Both the position numbers and the translations under genes were made by a program. A stretch of DNA of 64,000 nucleotides, from positions 51,347 through 115,346 of the forward strand of contig NZ_JAAOZC010000009.1 in NCBI RefSeq assembly GCF_011761305.1, in the 5' to 3' direction. The DNA is from Sphingomonas vulcanisoli. GTDB lineage: Bacteria > Pseudomonadota > Alphaproteobacteria > Sphingomonadales > Sphingomonadaceae. This document shows, in pieces, positions 52,922 to 61,680 of this stretch. Each line of letters opens with the position of its first letter. The stretch's first letter is position 1. Below the pieces are notes generated by a model. The model saw nothing but the letters and a program-made list of their open reading frames with translations. It was not told where the DNA came from and ran no database searches.

Positions 52922-54343
52922 ATGCGCCGTACAACCCTGAGCCTGACCCTGACCGCCGCCCTTACGCTTGGCGGCTGCGACTTTGCGCCGCATTATGTGC
53001 GGCCCGCTTTGCCAGTGCCGCCGACCTTGCCCGCCGCCAGTCCCGATCCGAGCGCGGTCGATCCGGCCGATGTCGCCTGGCGCGATTTTTTCACCGAGCC
53101 CCGGCTGCAGAAACTGATCGAGCTCGCGCTCGCCAACAACCGTGATCTGCGGATCGCGGTGGCGAACGTGGCGCAGAGCCGTGCCCAATTCGGCGAACGG
53201 AAGGCCGAACTCTTCCCGACGATCTCGGCGTCCGGCAGTGCCACATTCGAGAAGCAGTCGCGGGGCCAGCTTGCAACCCAGGGTGTTCCGACTTCGGGCG
53301 TATCGACCCCGCGCCGGATCGACATCTATCAGGGCAGCATCGGCATCTCCTCGTGGGAGATCGATCTGTTTGGCCGCCTGCGCAACCAGAGCAAGGAAGC
53401 GTTCGAGACCTATCTGGCCAGCGAAGAGGCGCGCAACGCTGCGCAGGTTCTGCTGATCAGCGAGGTCGCCACCGCCTATCTGACGCTCGGCGCCGATCAG
53501 GCGGGGCTCGCCGTTGCAACCGCCACCGTCACAAGCAATCGGACGATGCTCGATCTCGCCCGGACCCGCCTAAAAGTTGGAACGGCGAGCGAGCTGGACG
53601 TGCGGCAAGCGCAGACCAGCTACGAGAGCGCGCTTGCCGACAGCGCACGGCGCAAGACGCTGGTCGCTCAGGATCTCAACGCGCTCCAGTTGCTGGTGGG
53701 CGCGGCGCCGCCGGCCGAGCTACTTCCCAACGGCCTGCCCGAGAACGGCGCCACCATCCCCCATCTGCCGGTCGCTCTGCCGTCGATGGTACTGTTGCGC
53801 CGCCCCGACATCGCGGAGGCCGAGCATAAGTTGCGCGCCGCCAATGCCGATATCGGCGCCGCCCGCGCCGCTTTCTTTCCGACGATCAGCCTGACCGCGG
53901 CGCTCGGCACGCTCAGCCCAGCGCTGTCGGGCCTGTTCGGCAGCGGCAACGGCAATTGGTCGGTCGAGCCGCAGGCGACTCTTCCGATCTTCGATTTCGG
54001 CAAGAATGCGGCTAACCTTCGCTATTCGAAGGCATCACGCGATGTCGCCATCGCGCAATATGAGAAGGCGATTCAGACCGGTTTCAAGGAAGTTGCCGAT
54101 GCCCTGGCGCAGCGCGCGACGATCGGCGACCAGCTGGCCGCCCAGACTGGGCTGCAAGAGGCGGCGGCAGCAAGCCTGCGCCTGTCGGACCTGCGATACC
54201 GCACGGGCGTCGATCCGTTCCTGACCGTGCTGGACGCGCAGCGCACGCTCTATTCGGCACAGCAGACGCTCGTCACGACACGGCTGACCGAGCAATCCAA
54301 CATGGTTGAACTCTATCGCTCGCTGGGCGGAGGGCTGCGATGA
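52922..54343 (+). CDS. RND outer-membrane channel lipoprotein (OprM/NodT family)
   Basis: The 473-residue protein has a lipoprotein signal ending L-G-G-C-D near residue 20 and the two repeats of the OprM family, with W-R-D-F-F near residue 58, S-W-E-I-D-L-F-G-R-L-R near residue 145 and R-R-P-D-I-A-E-A-E near residue 300. It forms the trimeric exit duct of the pump. The ATG at 52922 follows AAGGGGAATG; the frame continues upstream into the permease gene and is not used there. Confidence 0.93.
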   Translation: MRRTTLSLTLTAALTLGGCDFAPHYVRPALPVPPTLPAASPDPSAVDPADVAWRDFFTEPRLQKLIELALANNRDLRIAVANVAQSRAQFGERKAELFPTISASGSATFEKQSRGQLATQGVPTSGVSTPRRIDIYQGSIGISSWEIDLFGRLRNQSKEAFETYLASEEARNAAQVLLISEVATAYLTLGADQAGLAVATATVTSNRTMLDLARTRLKVGTASELDVRQAQTSYESALADSARRKTLVAQDLNALQLLVGAAPPAELLPNGLPENGATIPHLPVALPSMVLLRRPDIAEAEHKLRAANADIGAARAAFFPTISLTAALGTLSPALSGLFGSGNGNWSVEPQATLPIFDFGKNAANLRYSKASRDVAIAQYEKAIQTGFKEVADALAQRATIGDQLAAQTGLQEAAAASLRLSDLRYRTGVDPFLTVLDAQRTLYSAQQTLVTTRLTEQSNMVELYRSLGGGLR

Positions 54344-54377
54344 ACCCCGCGCCTTTCCGGGATCGAAGGAAGCAGGC

Positions 54378-54581
54378 TTGAAGGCGGACCCTCTCGACAG
54401 TCTTTATCATGGCCGCCGAACGGTCGACGAACTGGTCGGCGCACTGGCGGCCGATAATCCCGCGGCGGCCATGGCCCACAAGGAGCTTTCGCTGATGCAC
54501 CTCGATCGGTTCATCGCGGCGGTAACCGGACTGGCGGATACCATCGATCAGCATAGGGGGCCGCCGCCGGCCGGCGCGTGA
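54378..54581 (+). CDS. Small hypothetical protein downstream of the RND operon
   Basis: A short frame of 67 residues from a TTG at 54378 preceded by GAAGGAAG; the frame extends further upstream into the end of the channel gene. The product is mostly helical (V-D-E-L-V-G-A-L-A-A, M-H-L-D-R-F-I-A-A-V). No family is recognised. Its position 34 bases after the channel gene suggests cotranscription, but it may not be translated. Confidence 0.4.
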   Translation: MKADPLDSLYHGRRTVDELVGALAADNPAAAMAHKELSLMHLDRFIAAVTGLADTIDQHRGPPPAGA

Positions 54582-54588
54582 GCGCTGG

Positions 54589-55329
54589 TCAGGTGACCAG
54601 ATAGCCGCCGTCGACGGGGAGGATAGCCCCGTTGATGTAAGAGGCGGCGGACGAACAAAGCCAGGCAACGACCTCGCCGACCTCTTGCGGTTCGCCCATG
54701 CGGCCGGCGCGGGTTCGCGCGACCACCGCCGCCATCGCTTCTTCCGGCGCGGGCGCGGTCATCGGTGTTCGGATGGGGCCGGGGGCGACGGCGTTCACGC
54801 GCACCCCCTGCGGGCCATAATCGTGCGCCGCCGCCCGCGTCAGCCCGACGACGCCATGCTTGCTCGCCACATAAGGCGAAGACAGGCCCGCGCCCTGCAA
54901 CCCCCAGACCGAAGCCGTGTTCACGATCGCGCCGCCGGACGCGATTAGGTGCGGCATCTGATATTTCATGCAGAGGAAGATGCCCGTCAGGTTGACGCCG
55001 ATCACCCGGCTCCAGTCGGCCTCTTCAATGTCGGCCAAGGGCGCCATCGCCGAAATGCCGGCATTGTTGTGGGCGAAGTCCAGGCGGCCGAACGTCCGAA
55101 TCGCCGCATCGATGCCCTCGCGGACCGATGCGCCGTTCGAGACATCGATCTTGGTCGTGAGCGTCTTTGCCCCGAGGCCTTCCACCATCGCCGCGGTTTC
55201 TCCCATGTCCGATACGTCCCACAAGACGACCGATGCGCCCCGCGCGGCGAAGGCGAGCGCGCTGGCGCGTCCGATGCCGCCCGCCGCGCCCGTCACCAGC
55301 GCCACCCGATCCGTAAATTCCGCCGCCAT
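54589..55329 (-). CDS. Short-chain dehydrogenase/reductase (SDR)
   Basis: A classical 246-residue SDR with T-G-A-A-G-G-I-G near residue 14, N-N-A-G-I near residue 90, and the catalytic Ser and Y-V-A-S-K near residue 155. The Asp at the end of strand 2 (L-W-D-V-S) points to NAD rather than NADP. It is the last gene of a leftward group with a second SDR and a SnoaL-like protein, downstream of the salicylate-type oxygenase genes. It may act as a dihydrodiol or alcohol dehydrogenase. Confidence 0.86.
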   Translation of the reverse strand: MAAEFTDRVALVTGAAGGIGRASALAFAARGASVVLWDVSDMGETAAMVEGLGAKTLTTKIDVSNGASVREGIDAAIRTFGRLDFAHNNAGISAMAPLADIEEADWSRVIGVNLTGIFLCMKYQMPHLIASGGAIVNTASVWGLQGAGLSSPYVASKHGVVGLTRAAAHDYGPQGVRVNAVAPGPIRTPMTAPAPEEAMAAVVARTRAGRMGEPQEVGEVVAWLCSSAASYINGAILPVDGGYLVT

Positions 55330-55375
55330 GGCTTATCTCTGCTTGGTTAATGTCGCTGCCGGGAAGGCGCGACGG

Positions 55376-56158
55376 CTAGGTCGCGGTAAAGCCGCCATCG
55401 ATGCTGATCGTCGCGCCGGTCGTGAAGCTGCTTTCCCCCGACAACAGCCATTTCACGGCCTTGGCGATCTCTTCCGGCAAGGCGAAGCGGCCCAGCGGAT
55501 GTGCCTTGCGAACCGCCTCCATCATCGGAAGCAGCGCGGGATCGTCGAACTGCCGCCGGAGAAGCGGCGTATCGACAGCGCCGGGCAGCACCGCGTTGAC
55601 GCGGATGCCGAGCGGCCCACCCTCGATCGCCGCCGCGCGCATCAGGCCGATCACGGCGTGCTTCGATGCGATATATTCGGCCGCATTAGGCACCGCGACC
55701 TGCCCCAGGATGGACGAGGTAAGCACGATCGATCCGCCGGAGGCCATGGCGGGAATCTGATGCTTCAGACAAAAGAACATGCTGCCGAGGTTGATGTGGA
55801 GGACGCGATCCCATTCCGCGGCATCCAATTGGGTCAGCGGCTTGCCGTGCTGCTCGATGCCGGCATTATTGAAGGCGCCGTCGAGGCGGCCGTGGCGCTC
55901 CAGCGTATGGGCGACGAGTGCGGCAACCTGATCCTCCTGCGTCAGATCGGCCCGGAAGAAGGAGGCATCGGCGCCCCATTGCGCGAGTGCCTCGTCCCCC
56001 GCGGGCGTGATGTCGGTCGCCACAACATGGACGCCCGCCGCCACCAGTTCACGGGCAGCGGCCCCGCCGATGCCGCCCAGTGCGCCGGTGACGATGATCA
56101 CCTTGGCTTCGAGCGGGCGCAGTCCGGCTTCCTCCCGATGCGGTGAATGCTGCGCCAT
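55376..56158 (-). CDS. Short-chain dehydrogenase/reductase (SDR)
   Basis: A 260-residue SDR with T-G-A-L-G-G-I-G-G near residue 25, N-N-A-G-I near residue 100, and catalytic Ser plus Y-I-A-S-K near residue 165. The strand-2 Asp (A-T-D-I-T) suggests NAD. It is related in pattern to the neighbouring SDR but clearly distinct. Its start overlaps the stop of the SnoaL-like gene (ATGA). The substrate is not known. Confidence 0.86.
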   Translation of the reverse strand: MAQHSPHREEAGLRPLEAKVIIVTGALGGIGGAAARELVAAGVHVVATDITPAGDEALAQWGADASFFRADLTQEDQVAALVAHTLERHGRLDGAFNNAGIEQHGKPLTQLDAAEWDRVLHINLGSMFFCLKHQIPAMASGGSIVLTSSILGQVAVPNAAEYIASKHAVIGLMRAAAIEGGPLGIRVNAVLPGAVDTPLLRRQFDDPALLPMMEAVRKAHPLGRFALPEEIAKAVKWLLSGESSFTTGATISIDGGFTAT

Positions 56159-56538
56159 CAGGTTTGCGGGATGGCGGACAGCGTCAGATATTCATCGATC
56201 CGGCTGATGCGCCCCTCTGTGACCCGGCATATCAGGCACATCGGGATACGAACCGGCTCGCCATCGAAGGTTGCGCTCAACACCTGCTGCCGCACAAAGC
56301 CATCGGAGAGCAGATCGGTGCGCTTATTCTCGTAAACACGGTTCAGAAAGCGCGGAAAAAAGAAGGCCTCCAGACCCGCGATATGTTCGGCGCCGGTCAT
56401 TTCGACCTGTTGGGCGTTGTTCCAGATCCGCATCTGCTGGCCATAGCATTGGGCGATGGTGGCGGAGTCACCGCGTTCGAGCGCGGAAAAGAATGCCTCG
56501 TCCAGCCTCAGATACTCTTCAGTCTCGGTCACACCCAT
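56158..56538 (-). CDS. SnoaL/NTF2-like protein
   Basis: The 126-residue product has an NTF2-like pattern: Y-L-R-L-D-E-A-F-F-S-A-L-E-R-G-D, then G-A-E-H-I-A-G-L-E-A-F-F and a final R-I-S-R-I-D-E-Y-L strand. Such folds occur in isomerases, dehydratases and oxygenase accessory proteins. The ATG at 56538 has a G-rich ribosome binding site; a GTG 12 bases earlier is less likely. Function unknown. Confidence 0.7.
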   Translation of the reverse strand: MGVTETEEYLRLDEAFFSALERGDSATIAQCYGQQMRIWNNAQQVEMTGAEHIAGLEAFFFPRFLNRVYENKRTDLLSDGFVRQQVLSATFDGEPVRIPMCLICRVTEGRISRIDEYLTLSAIPQT

Positions 56539-56743
56539 CCCCCAGGGCACCGGCAGCTTATGCCGCGGCGGCTAATGGCATTTTCAAGCCTTGTGGAGGC
56601 ACGCTTTGCTCGTTCGGAAGCATGAAAACAAATAGCGTGTTGCTATGCTTGCCATTTCCACACGAAATGGGCGGCCGAGCGCAGACGTCCGGGTCTTCGG
56701 CCACAGCGACCGACAGATATACCGTGATCGAGTTGGCTTTAAG

Positions 56744-57220
56744 CTATTGCAGCGATCGTTGCGCCGACGCCGTATTCGCCATCGCTGCGGCGCCGATATT
56801 GGCGCTGACGGACACGCCGACCCGCCGGGCCAGCGCATGGCTGATCCGCCAGCGCGCCGCGTGCCGAAGCGTGAGATCGAGATCATAAAACGCCGCGACC
56901 GCGCTGTTCTCGTCCATATCGAGAACCTGGCAATAAGCGTGTACGGACATCTCCTTGCGGGTATTGCACCGCTGGATGATCGGCGCGGTGATGAGATGCC
57001 GCCAGGCGCCATGCCCGCGCTCATTCACCATTGAGGGCAGGGTCGCCAATTCGGCAGCGCCGCACAGCCTATTGCCGTCAGCACATTCGAAAACGCCATC
57101 GGTCGTGAAAAGATCGGCCCAGCACGCGCCGCGGTCATGATCCAGGAAATGCGAAAAGTGGCTCAACAGTTCTTGAACGTCGAGCCTGGTTTGGATGTCG
57201 ATCGTAGAAATACAGACCAT
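56744..57220 (-). CDS. SnoaL-like protein next to Rieske oxygenase genes
   Basis: A 158-residue NTF2-fold protein starting M-V-C-I-S-T-I-D behind GGAGAG. It has L-L-S-H-F-S-H-F-L-D and C-W-A-D-L-F-T-T-D-G-V-F-E near residue 35, as in SnoaL-like domain 4 and oxygenase small subunits. The true beta subunit of the oxygenase is encoded at 58890, so this may be an isomerase or a second small subunit. The 205 bases between it and the preceding leftward gene show nothing clear. The frame upstream of 57220 is not used. Confidence 0.65.
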   Translation of the reverse strand: MVCISTIDIQTRLDVQELLSHFSHFLDHDRGACWADLFTTDGVFECADGNRLCGAAELATLPSMVNERGHGAWRHLITAPIIQRCNTRKEMSVHAYCQVLDMDENSAVAAFYDLDLTLRHAARWRISHALARRVGVSVSANIGAAAMANTASAQRSLQ

Positions 57221-57323
57221 GGCGCTCTCCAGCTTGCTATTTTTTGGACGCTTATTGCGACTCTCGCCGCCTTGTACGCGAGAGTGCGTCCGACGGAAAT
57301 AGCGGGACTGCGACCGGGCTGAT

Positions 57324-57641
57324 CTAGGCGCGGAGGCGGACTTCGACCGTATCGTTGACAACGCGCACGTCATAGCTTGCCAGATCCACATCGACCGGAT
57401 CGCCGGCGCACTTGCCGTTGCGAATATCGAACAGCCCCTGATGCAGCGGGCATTCGATCAGGAAGCCGTCGAGATATCCATCCGACAACCGCGCGAGGCC
57501 GTGCGTGCAAATATTGGAGGTCGCGAAATAGTCTCCGTCGACCTTGTAGATCGCGATCTCCGCACCGTCGACGTTGCCGACCGACGGCTGATCCTCACTA
57601 ACATCGCCCGTCGCCGCCACCGGCGTCCATTCATCACTCAT
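57324..57641 (-). CDS. Rieske-type ferredoxin
   Basis: The 105-residue ferredoxin has a complete Rieske site: C-T-H-G near residue 45 and C-P-L-H-Q-G near residue 64. It should carry electrons from the reductase encoded just upstream to the oxygenase at 58890-60589. The four genes alpha, beta, reductase and ferredoxin are contiguous on the minus strand, so a complete three-component oxygenase is present. Confidence 0.92.
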   Translation of the reverse strand: MSDEWTPVAATGDVSEDQPSVGNVDGAEIAIYKVDGDYFATSNICTHGLARLSDGYLDGFLIECPLHQGLFDIRNGKCAGDPVDVDLASYDVRVVNDTVEVRLRA

Positions 57642-57663
57642 TGGCTTCTCCTGTAGAGCGGTT

Positions 57664-58881
57664 TTAAGCGGGGATCGGCGCCTGCGCCAGACGCGCCAGC
57701 GGGATGCTTGGATCCGTGAGCGCGGCGACAGGGCCGCTCCAGCCCGCGGCGATCATCTTGGTGGCGGGCCGGATATCGCGGCCATTGTCGATCGTGGTCG
57801 CGGCGATCAATCGGTCGCCTTGCAGATGCAGCGTCGTCGCTCCCCGCTCGACATGGCTGTCGGCGAGCCCGGGCAAACCGGCGACCTGGATGTTGACGCC
57901 ATGCTGGTCCGTCCAGAACCAGGGGATTTCGGCATAAGGCGAGGTGTCGCCCAGCATCGCCCGCGCGGCGTGTGCGCCGTGCCGCCGGGCATGCTGCCAG
58001 GCTTCGACCCGGATGGGCTCGTCCGCCAGCGGATGGACGAGCCGCGCGACATCGCCCGCCGCGAAGACATCGGCGACGCTGGTCGCGCAATTTGCATCGA
58101 CCAGGATGCCCTGATCCACCGCGCAGCCCAGCCGGCTCGCCAGCAGGTCATTGGGAACGACACCGATCGCCGCGACCACCAAGTCTGCGTCGATCCGGTC
58201 ACCATCATCGAGGGTCAGCTCGGCGTACCCATCGACCAATTTTGCAGACGCGAGCCCCACGCCAAGCCTGACGTATACGCCGGCGGTGCGGTGAAGATCG
58301 AGCAGCATCTCCGATGTGCCCGCCGCCAACGCCCGCGCCATCAGGCGCGGGGCGGGTTCGATGACCGTCACAGTACACCCCAGTTTGATGGCCGACGACG
58401 CGACCTCCAGACCGATCACGCCACCGCCGACGATCACCACCGATTGCGCCCGCGCCAACCGCGATCGCAGCGCTATCGCCTCCTCCCAATTGCGGAGATA
58501 GGTCACGAGGCCGCCGAGCGGATCGAGCGAGGGCAGATGCCGCGGCGCGGCGCCCGTGGCGATCAGCAGCTTATCATAAGGGACGACACATCGCTCCGCG
58601 CCCCGCACGATCTCGGCGCTATGCGCGGCCGCATCCACCGACTCAACGCAGGCGCCGAGCCATAATTCGATCCCGCGTTCTTCGAGCCATTCCGCGCTGC
58701 GGATGTGCTCCACCGGGCAGGCATCCTCGGTCAGCACCGCCTTGGAGAGCGGCGGCCGCGCATAAGGATGGTGCGGCTCCTCTCCGACGACGAGGACACG
58801 CCCGACGTGGCCTGCTTCGCGCAGCGCCCCGGCGGCCGCGATCCCGGCTTCGCCCGCGCCGATAATCAGCATTGCCGTCAT
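57664..58881 (-). CDS. FAD-dependent ferredoxin reductase
   Basis: A 405-residue BphA4-type reductase: FAD motif G-A-G-E-A-G-I-A-A-A near residue 8, NAD motif G-G-G-V-I-G-L-E-V-A near residue 150 and F-A-A-G-D-V-A-R near residue 270. It oxidises NADH and reduces the Rieske ferredoxin encoded 22 bases downstream. It follows the beta-subunit gene by eight bases. Confidence 0.9.
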   Translation of the reverse strand: MTAMLIIGAGEAGIAAAGALREAGHVGRVLVVGEEPHHPYARPPLSKAVLTEDACPVEHIRSAEWLEERGIELWLGACVESVDAAAHSAEIVRGAERCVVPYDKLLIATGAAPRHLPSLDPLGGLVTYLRNWEEAIALRSRLARAQSVVIVGGGVIGLEVASSAIKLGCTVTVIEPAPRLMARALAAGTSEMLLDLHRTAGVYVRLGVGLASAKLVDGYAELTLDDGDRIDADLVVAAIGVVPNDLLASRLGCAVDQGILVDANCATSVADVFAAGDVARLVHPLADEPIRVEAWQHARRHGAHAARAMLGDTSPYAEIPWFWTDQHGVNIQVAGLPGLADSHVERGATTLHLQGDRLIAATTIDNGRDIRPATKMIAAGWSGPVAALTDPSIPLARLAQAPIPA

Positions 58882-58889
58882 GATCGGCT

Positions 58890-59360
58890 TCAGATCGGGT
58901 AGATGATCGAGTTGGGAATCATCTCGCTATCGAACACGCACAATTTCTCGGCAAACCGCAGGCCGTCGTCTGTGTTAACGATCCGATCGATATAGCGGCC
59001 GGTATTGAATACCTCCGACATTTCGTTGCGCTTGGTCCGGAACACGACATAATTGGCCTCGACGAGCAGCGCGTCCCCGTCCTCCTCGATCCGCATCGGC
59101 CCGAGAATATGGCGCTGATAATAAGGCGCATGAAACAGCGTGTTGATGACCCCGTAGACGCGGTCTTTCATCATGCCGCGGCTTTCGAGCGACATCGTCG
59201 CCAGCGGCAAGCCGCGATCATGGTTTTCGCGCGGGATCAGCACATAGCGCCCGTCCTCGATGAAAAAATCGGGCCAGTCATCGAAGCGGCCATTATCGAG
59301 CGCCGAGGTGTAAGCGGCGTAAAGCTGCTCGATGGCGAAGCGAACGGATGGATCGATCAC
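58890..59360 (-). CDS. Rieske oxygenase beta subunit
   Basis: A 156-residue small subunit with I-E-Q-L-Y-A-A-Y-T-S-A-L-D, W-P-D-F-F-I-E-D-G-R-Y near residue 30 and a late F-N-T-G-R-Y-I-D-R. It is of the NagH/AndAd/salicylate-hydroxylase small-subunit type. The GTG start overlaps the alpha-subunit stop by four bases, so the two are coupled. It stabilises the alpha-beta hexamer and does not take part in chemistry directly. Confidence 0.9.
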   Translation of the reverse strand: MIDPSVRFAIEQLYAAYTSALDNGRFDDWPDFFIEDGRYVLIPRENHDRGLPLATMSLESRGMMKDRVYGVINTLFHAPYYQRHILGPMRIEEDGDALLVEANYVVFRTKRNEMSEVFNTGRYIDRIVNTDDGLRFAEKLCVFDSEMIPNSIIYPI

Positions 59361-60589
59361 AGGTCCATCACCTTGCGATAATAGCCGTACATGCCGCGGA
59401 TCAGCGTCTCGGTGACCATATGCTCGGTATCCGCGACATCGGTTCCGCCCAGCTCGGCATAAGTCTCGTTCGCCGGATCCTGTTCGAACCCCTGCTGCGA
59501 AAATTCGATGACCTCGCCGTCATCCGCCGAAACGAACCCTGCCGGGCCGAAGAGGTTCGCCTGACGCAGCCGCCGCCGCGTCATCTCGGGGGTGTCGTCC
59601 TTGAAGCCGAAATGCGTCCAGACAAAATCGAACTTGCCTGGCCCACGCGGCTGGATCTGGCGGGTCGAGACCGAATTGACCTGTTGCTGGAGGATCAGGC
59701 TGGGGAAGATCGTCGTCATCACGACCGTCGGCCCCTTCCACCATTCCTCGGGCACGATATCGAGCATGCGATCGTCGTTGAGCGCCATGTCGGCCTTGAA
59801 GCTGGACACGTTCTGCGTGACCTCGCCGCCGCCGCCCGCGTTCTTGGCCGAGACCATCGCCGCATGACGGCCATGCTCATCCATGATCATCCGCGAGCTC
59901 TGGTCGGCACGCCACAGCCCGAAGGTGACGAACCAGGTATGCAGTAGCCCCGGATGATAGGGGTCCTTGATATTCTCCTGCATCAGCTTCCAATTGCCGG
60001 GAATGCGCTGGCGCGAATAGCCGAGCAAAGTCAGTTCGCGCCCGTCGAAGGTGCGCTCAAACCACTCGAGGATCTTGGGTCCGATATAATCAAGCAGCGG
60101 CGGCGTGTCGGCGCTGAAGGTTGCGAAGACAACGCCATTATGCTCGGCGACGTGGAGCTTGGTCAGGCCGTGCTGCTTGGTATCGAAATCGGCGGGCATG
60201 CCGCCTTGGCCCTTGAAGCCGCGGCGGAACGGCAAGCCCGTCAGATCGCCTTTCAGATTGTAGTTCCATTGGTGATAGGGGCAGATGAAGCTCTTTACCG
60301 TGCCGAACCGCTCCTGGCAGAATTTCACGCCGCGGTGCGCGCAGTGATTTTCGACGACGTTGATCGACCCGTCGGGATCGCGGACCATGATCACCGAGCG
60401 CTCGCCGATGCTGGTCTCCTTATAGTCACCCGGCCCCGAAATCTCGCACGAAAGCCCGACATAGCTCCAGTGCGGACCATAGAAGATCGCCTCAAGCTCG
60501 CGCCGGTAGACGTCTTCATCGGTATAGAGCGGATAAGGTATCCGCGAGACGTTGGCCGACTGCCAATCGTGAGGAAAATGCCGAGTCAT
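59357..60589 (-). CDS. Rieske oxygenase alpha subunit, salicylate/anthranilate hydroxylase type
   Basis: A 410-residue alpha subunit with intact ligands: C-A-H-R-G near residue 85 and C-P-Y-H-Q-W near residue 105 for the Rieske cluster, and E-N-I-K-D-P-Y-H-P-G-L-L-H near residue 205 for the iron. The surrounding R-I-P-Y-P-L-Y-T and P-F-R-R-G blocks match the salicylate 5-hydroxylase (NagG) and anthranilate dioxygenase (AndAc) group. Gentisate-pathway fossils at 47259-47722 would fit a salicylate 5-hydroxylase history, but salicylate 1-hydroxylase or anthranilate activity is equally possible. The start at 60589 is chosen from family length. Confidence 0.87.
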   Translation of the reverse strand: MTRHFPHDWQSANVSRIPYPLYTDEDVYRRELEAIFYGPHWSYVGLSCEISGPGDYKETSIGERSVIMVRDPDGSINVVENHCAHRGVKFCQERFGTVKSFICPYHQWNYNLKGDLTGLPFRRGFKGQGGMPADFDTKQHGLTKLHVAEHNGVVFATFSADTPPLLDYIGPKILEWFERTFDGRELTLLGYSRQRIPGNWKLMQENIKDPYHPGLLHTWFVTFGLWRADQSSRMIMDEHGRHAAMVSAKNAGGGGEVTQNVSSFKADMALNDDRMLDIVPEEWWKGPTVVMTTIFPSLILQQQVNSVSTRQIQPRGPGKFDFVWTHFGFKDDTPEMTRRRLRQANLFGPAGFVSADDGEVIEFSQQGFEQDPANETYAELGGTDVADTEHMVTETLIRGMYGYYRKVMDL

Positions 60590-60632
60590 TGTGCACGAAG
60601 CTCCGGGATGCCGTGCTGGATATTTAGCAGCG

Positions 60633-60651
60633 TATTGTCTAATGGACAATA
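60633..60651. promoter_or_regulatory. Palindromic operator before the oxygenase operon
   Basis: TATTGTC-TAATG-GACAATA is a perfect palindrome 43 bases upstream of the alpha-subunit start and directly after the IclR gene. It is the likely binding site of that IclR protein or of the MarR regulator. It shares the half-site CAATAG with the palindrome at 61589-61606. Confidence 0.6.
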
Positions 60652-60667
60652 GCGATCGATGAACGGA

Positions 60668-61465
60668 CTAACGGGAAGGTCCGCCCCAATGGCCCCCAAG
60701 GTCGAGTGTCAGGCCACGGCATGTCGTCAGCAGAGCGGCCGCCCGTTCGGCGTCCACCACGGGAGGTGTCGCATCCGAGGCGATGATCGCAAGGGCGGCG
60801 ATGATCCGTTCGCCCGCGCCAAGCACCGGGCTCGACATCGCCCGCAACCCCGGAATGACCCTATTGTCGACGGTGGCGAAATGAGCCGCGCGCACGCAGC
60901 CGCGCTCCTCGGCGAGCTTCGGATCGTGATCCGGCGCCGAAATGCCTTCGCTCTTCAACAGGGGAGCAAGCAGCGGATCGGCAAGAAAGGCGAGAAATAT
61001 CTTTCCGGTCGCCGACGCGGTCAGGGGCAGCACCGATCCAATCGTGAGTGCGGTATATACCGGCGGCGTACCATGATACCACCGGATGATGGTCGGTCCG
61101 CCGATCGCCCAGACGGCAAGAAGCACTGTGCCGCCGCAGCGCCGGGCAAGATCGCGGGCTGCCTCATCGATCTGCGCGATTGGATCGAGCCGGGCGAGCG
61201 CTGCCAGGCCGGTGCGGAGCGCGGTCGGCCCAAGGTCATAAAGGCCGGTCGCCGGATCCTGACGAACCATGCCGCAATTGACCAGGCTGGAAATATATCG
61301 GTGCGCTTGGCTGGAATCCAGCCGCGCCACGCGTGCGATATCCTTCAGGGAGGCGGCCGCGCGAAGTTCCACGACGGCCTGGAGAACCGCGACGCCTTGC
61401 TCGACGGAATTGATGCCGCGCCGCCTCGCGCCGCTGAGTTCAAAGGGCTCGGAAAACGGCTCCAT
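60668..61465 (-). CDS. IclR-family transcriptional regulator
   Basis: The 265-residue regulator has an IclR winged helix (G-V-A-V-L-Q-A-V-V-E-L, recognition helix near L-D-S-S-Q-A-H-R-Y) and an effector domain with S-A-T-G-K-I-F-L-A-F. It lies directly before the oxygenase alpha gene on the same strand, with a palindrome between them, so it very likely controls that operon. It is divergent from the MarR gene. Confidence 0.87.
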   Translation of the reverse strand: MEPFSEPFELSGARRRGINSVEQGVAVLQAVVELRAAASLKDIARVARLDSSQAHRYISSLVNCGMVRQDPATGLYDLGPTALRTGLAALARLDPIAQIDEAARDLARRCGGTVLLAVWAIGGPTIIRWYHGTPPVYTALTIGSVLPLTASATGKIFLAFLADPLLAPLLKSEGISAPDHDPKLAEERGCVRAAHFATVDNRVIPGLRAMSSPVLGAGERIIAALAIIASDATPPVVDAERAAALLTTCRGLTLDLGGHWGGPSR

Positions 61466-61543
61466 CGCAATAGCTTTATCCTCCAGCCGCCGGCCCGGCT
61501 AGACCGGGCGCTTAGGCAGCGCGCCCAAATACCACCTCACCGA

Positions 61544-61559
61544 CTGCACTATAATGCAG
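61544..61559. promoter_or_regulatory. BoxR-like site in the IclR/MarR divergent region
   Basis: CTGCACTATAATGCAG matches the box-operator consensus ATGCAYTATAKNGCAT at 13 of 16 positions and is itself nearly palindromic (CTGCA...TGCAG). It lies 79 bases upstream of the IclR start. It may be a BoxR site linking the two pathways, or a site of IclR or MarR with chance resemblance. Confidence 0.4.
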
Positions 61560-61588
61560 CGGCATCAGCCCTTTTATCGTTTCATACG

Positions 61589-61606
61589 CAATAGTTGACC
61601 CTATTG
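61589..61606. promoter_or_regulatory. Palindrome in the IclR/MarR divergent region
   Basis: CAATAG-TTGACC-CTATTG is a perfect palindrome between the divergent IclR and MarR genes. It lies about 75 bases before the MarR start and may be an autoregulatory operator. Confidence 0.5.
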
Positions 61607-61680
61607 GGCAGCCCGCGCTACTTGATTCCCGTCAAGGGGTGGCCGTGCTTTTTCGGTCCATAAGATCTCCAGAGGTTGGC

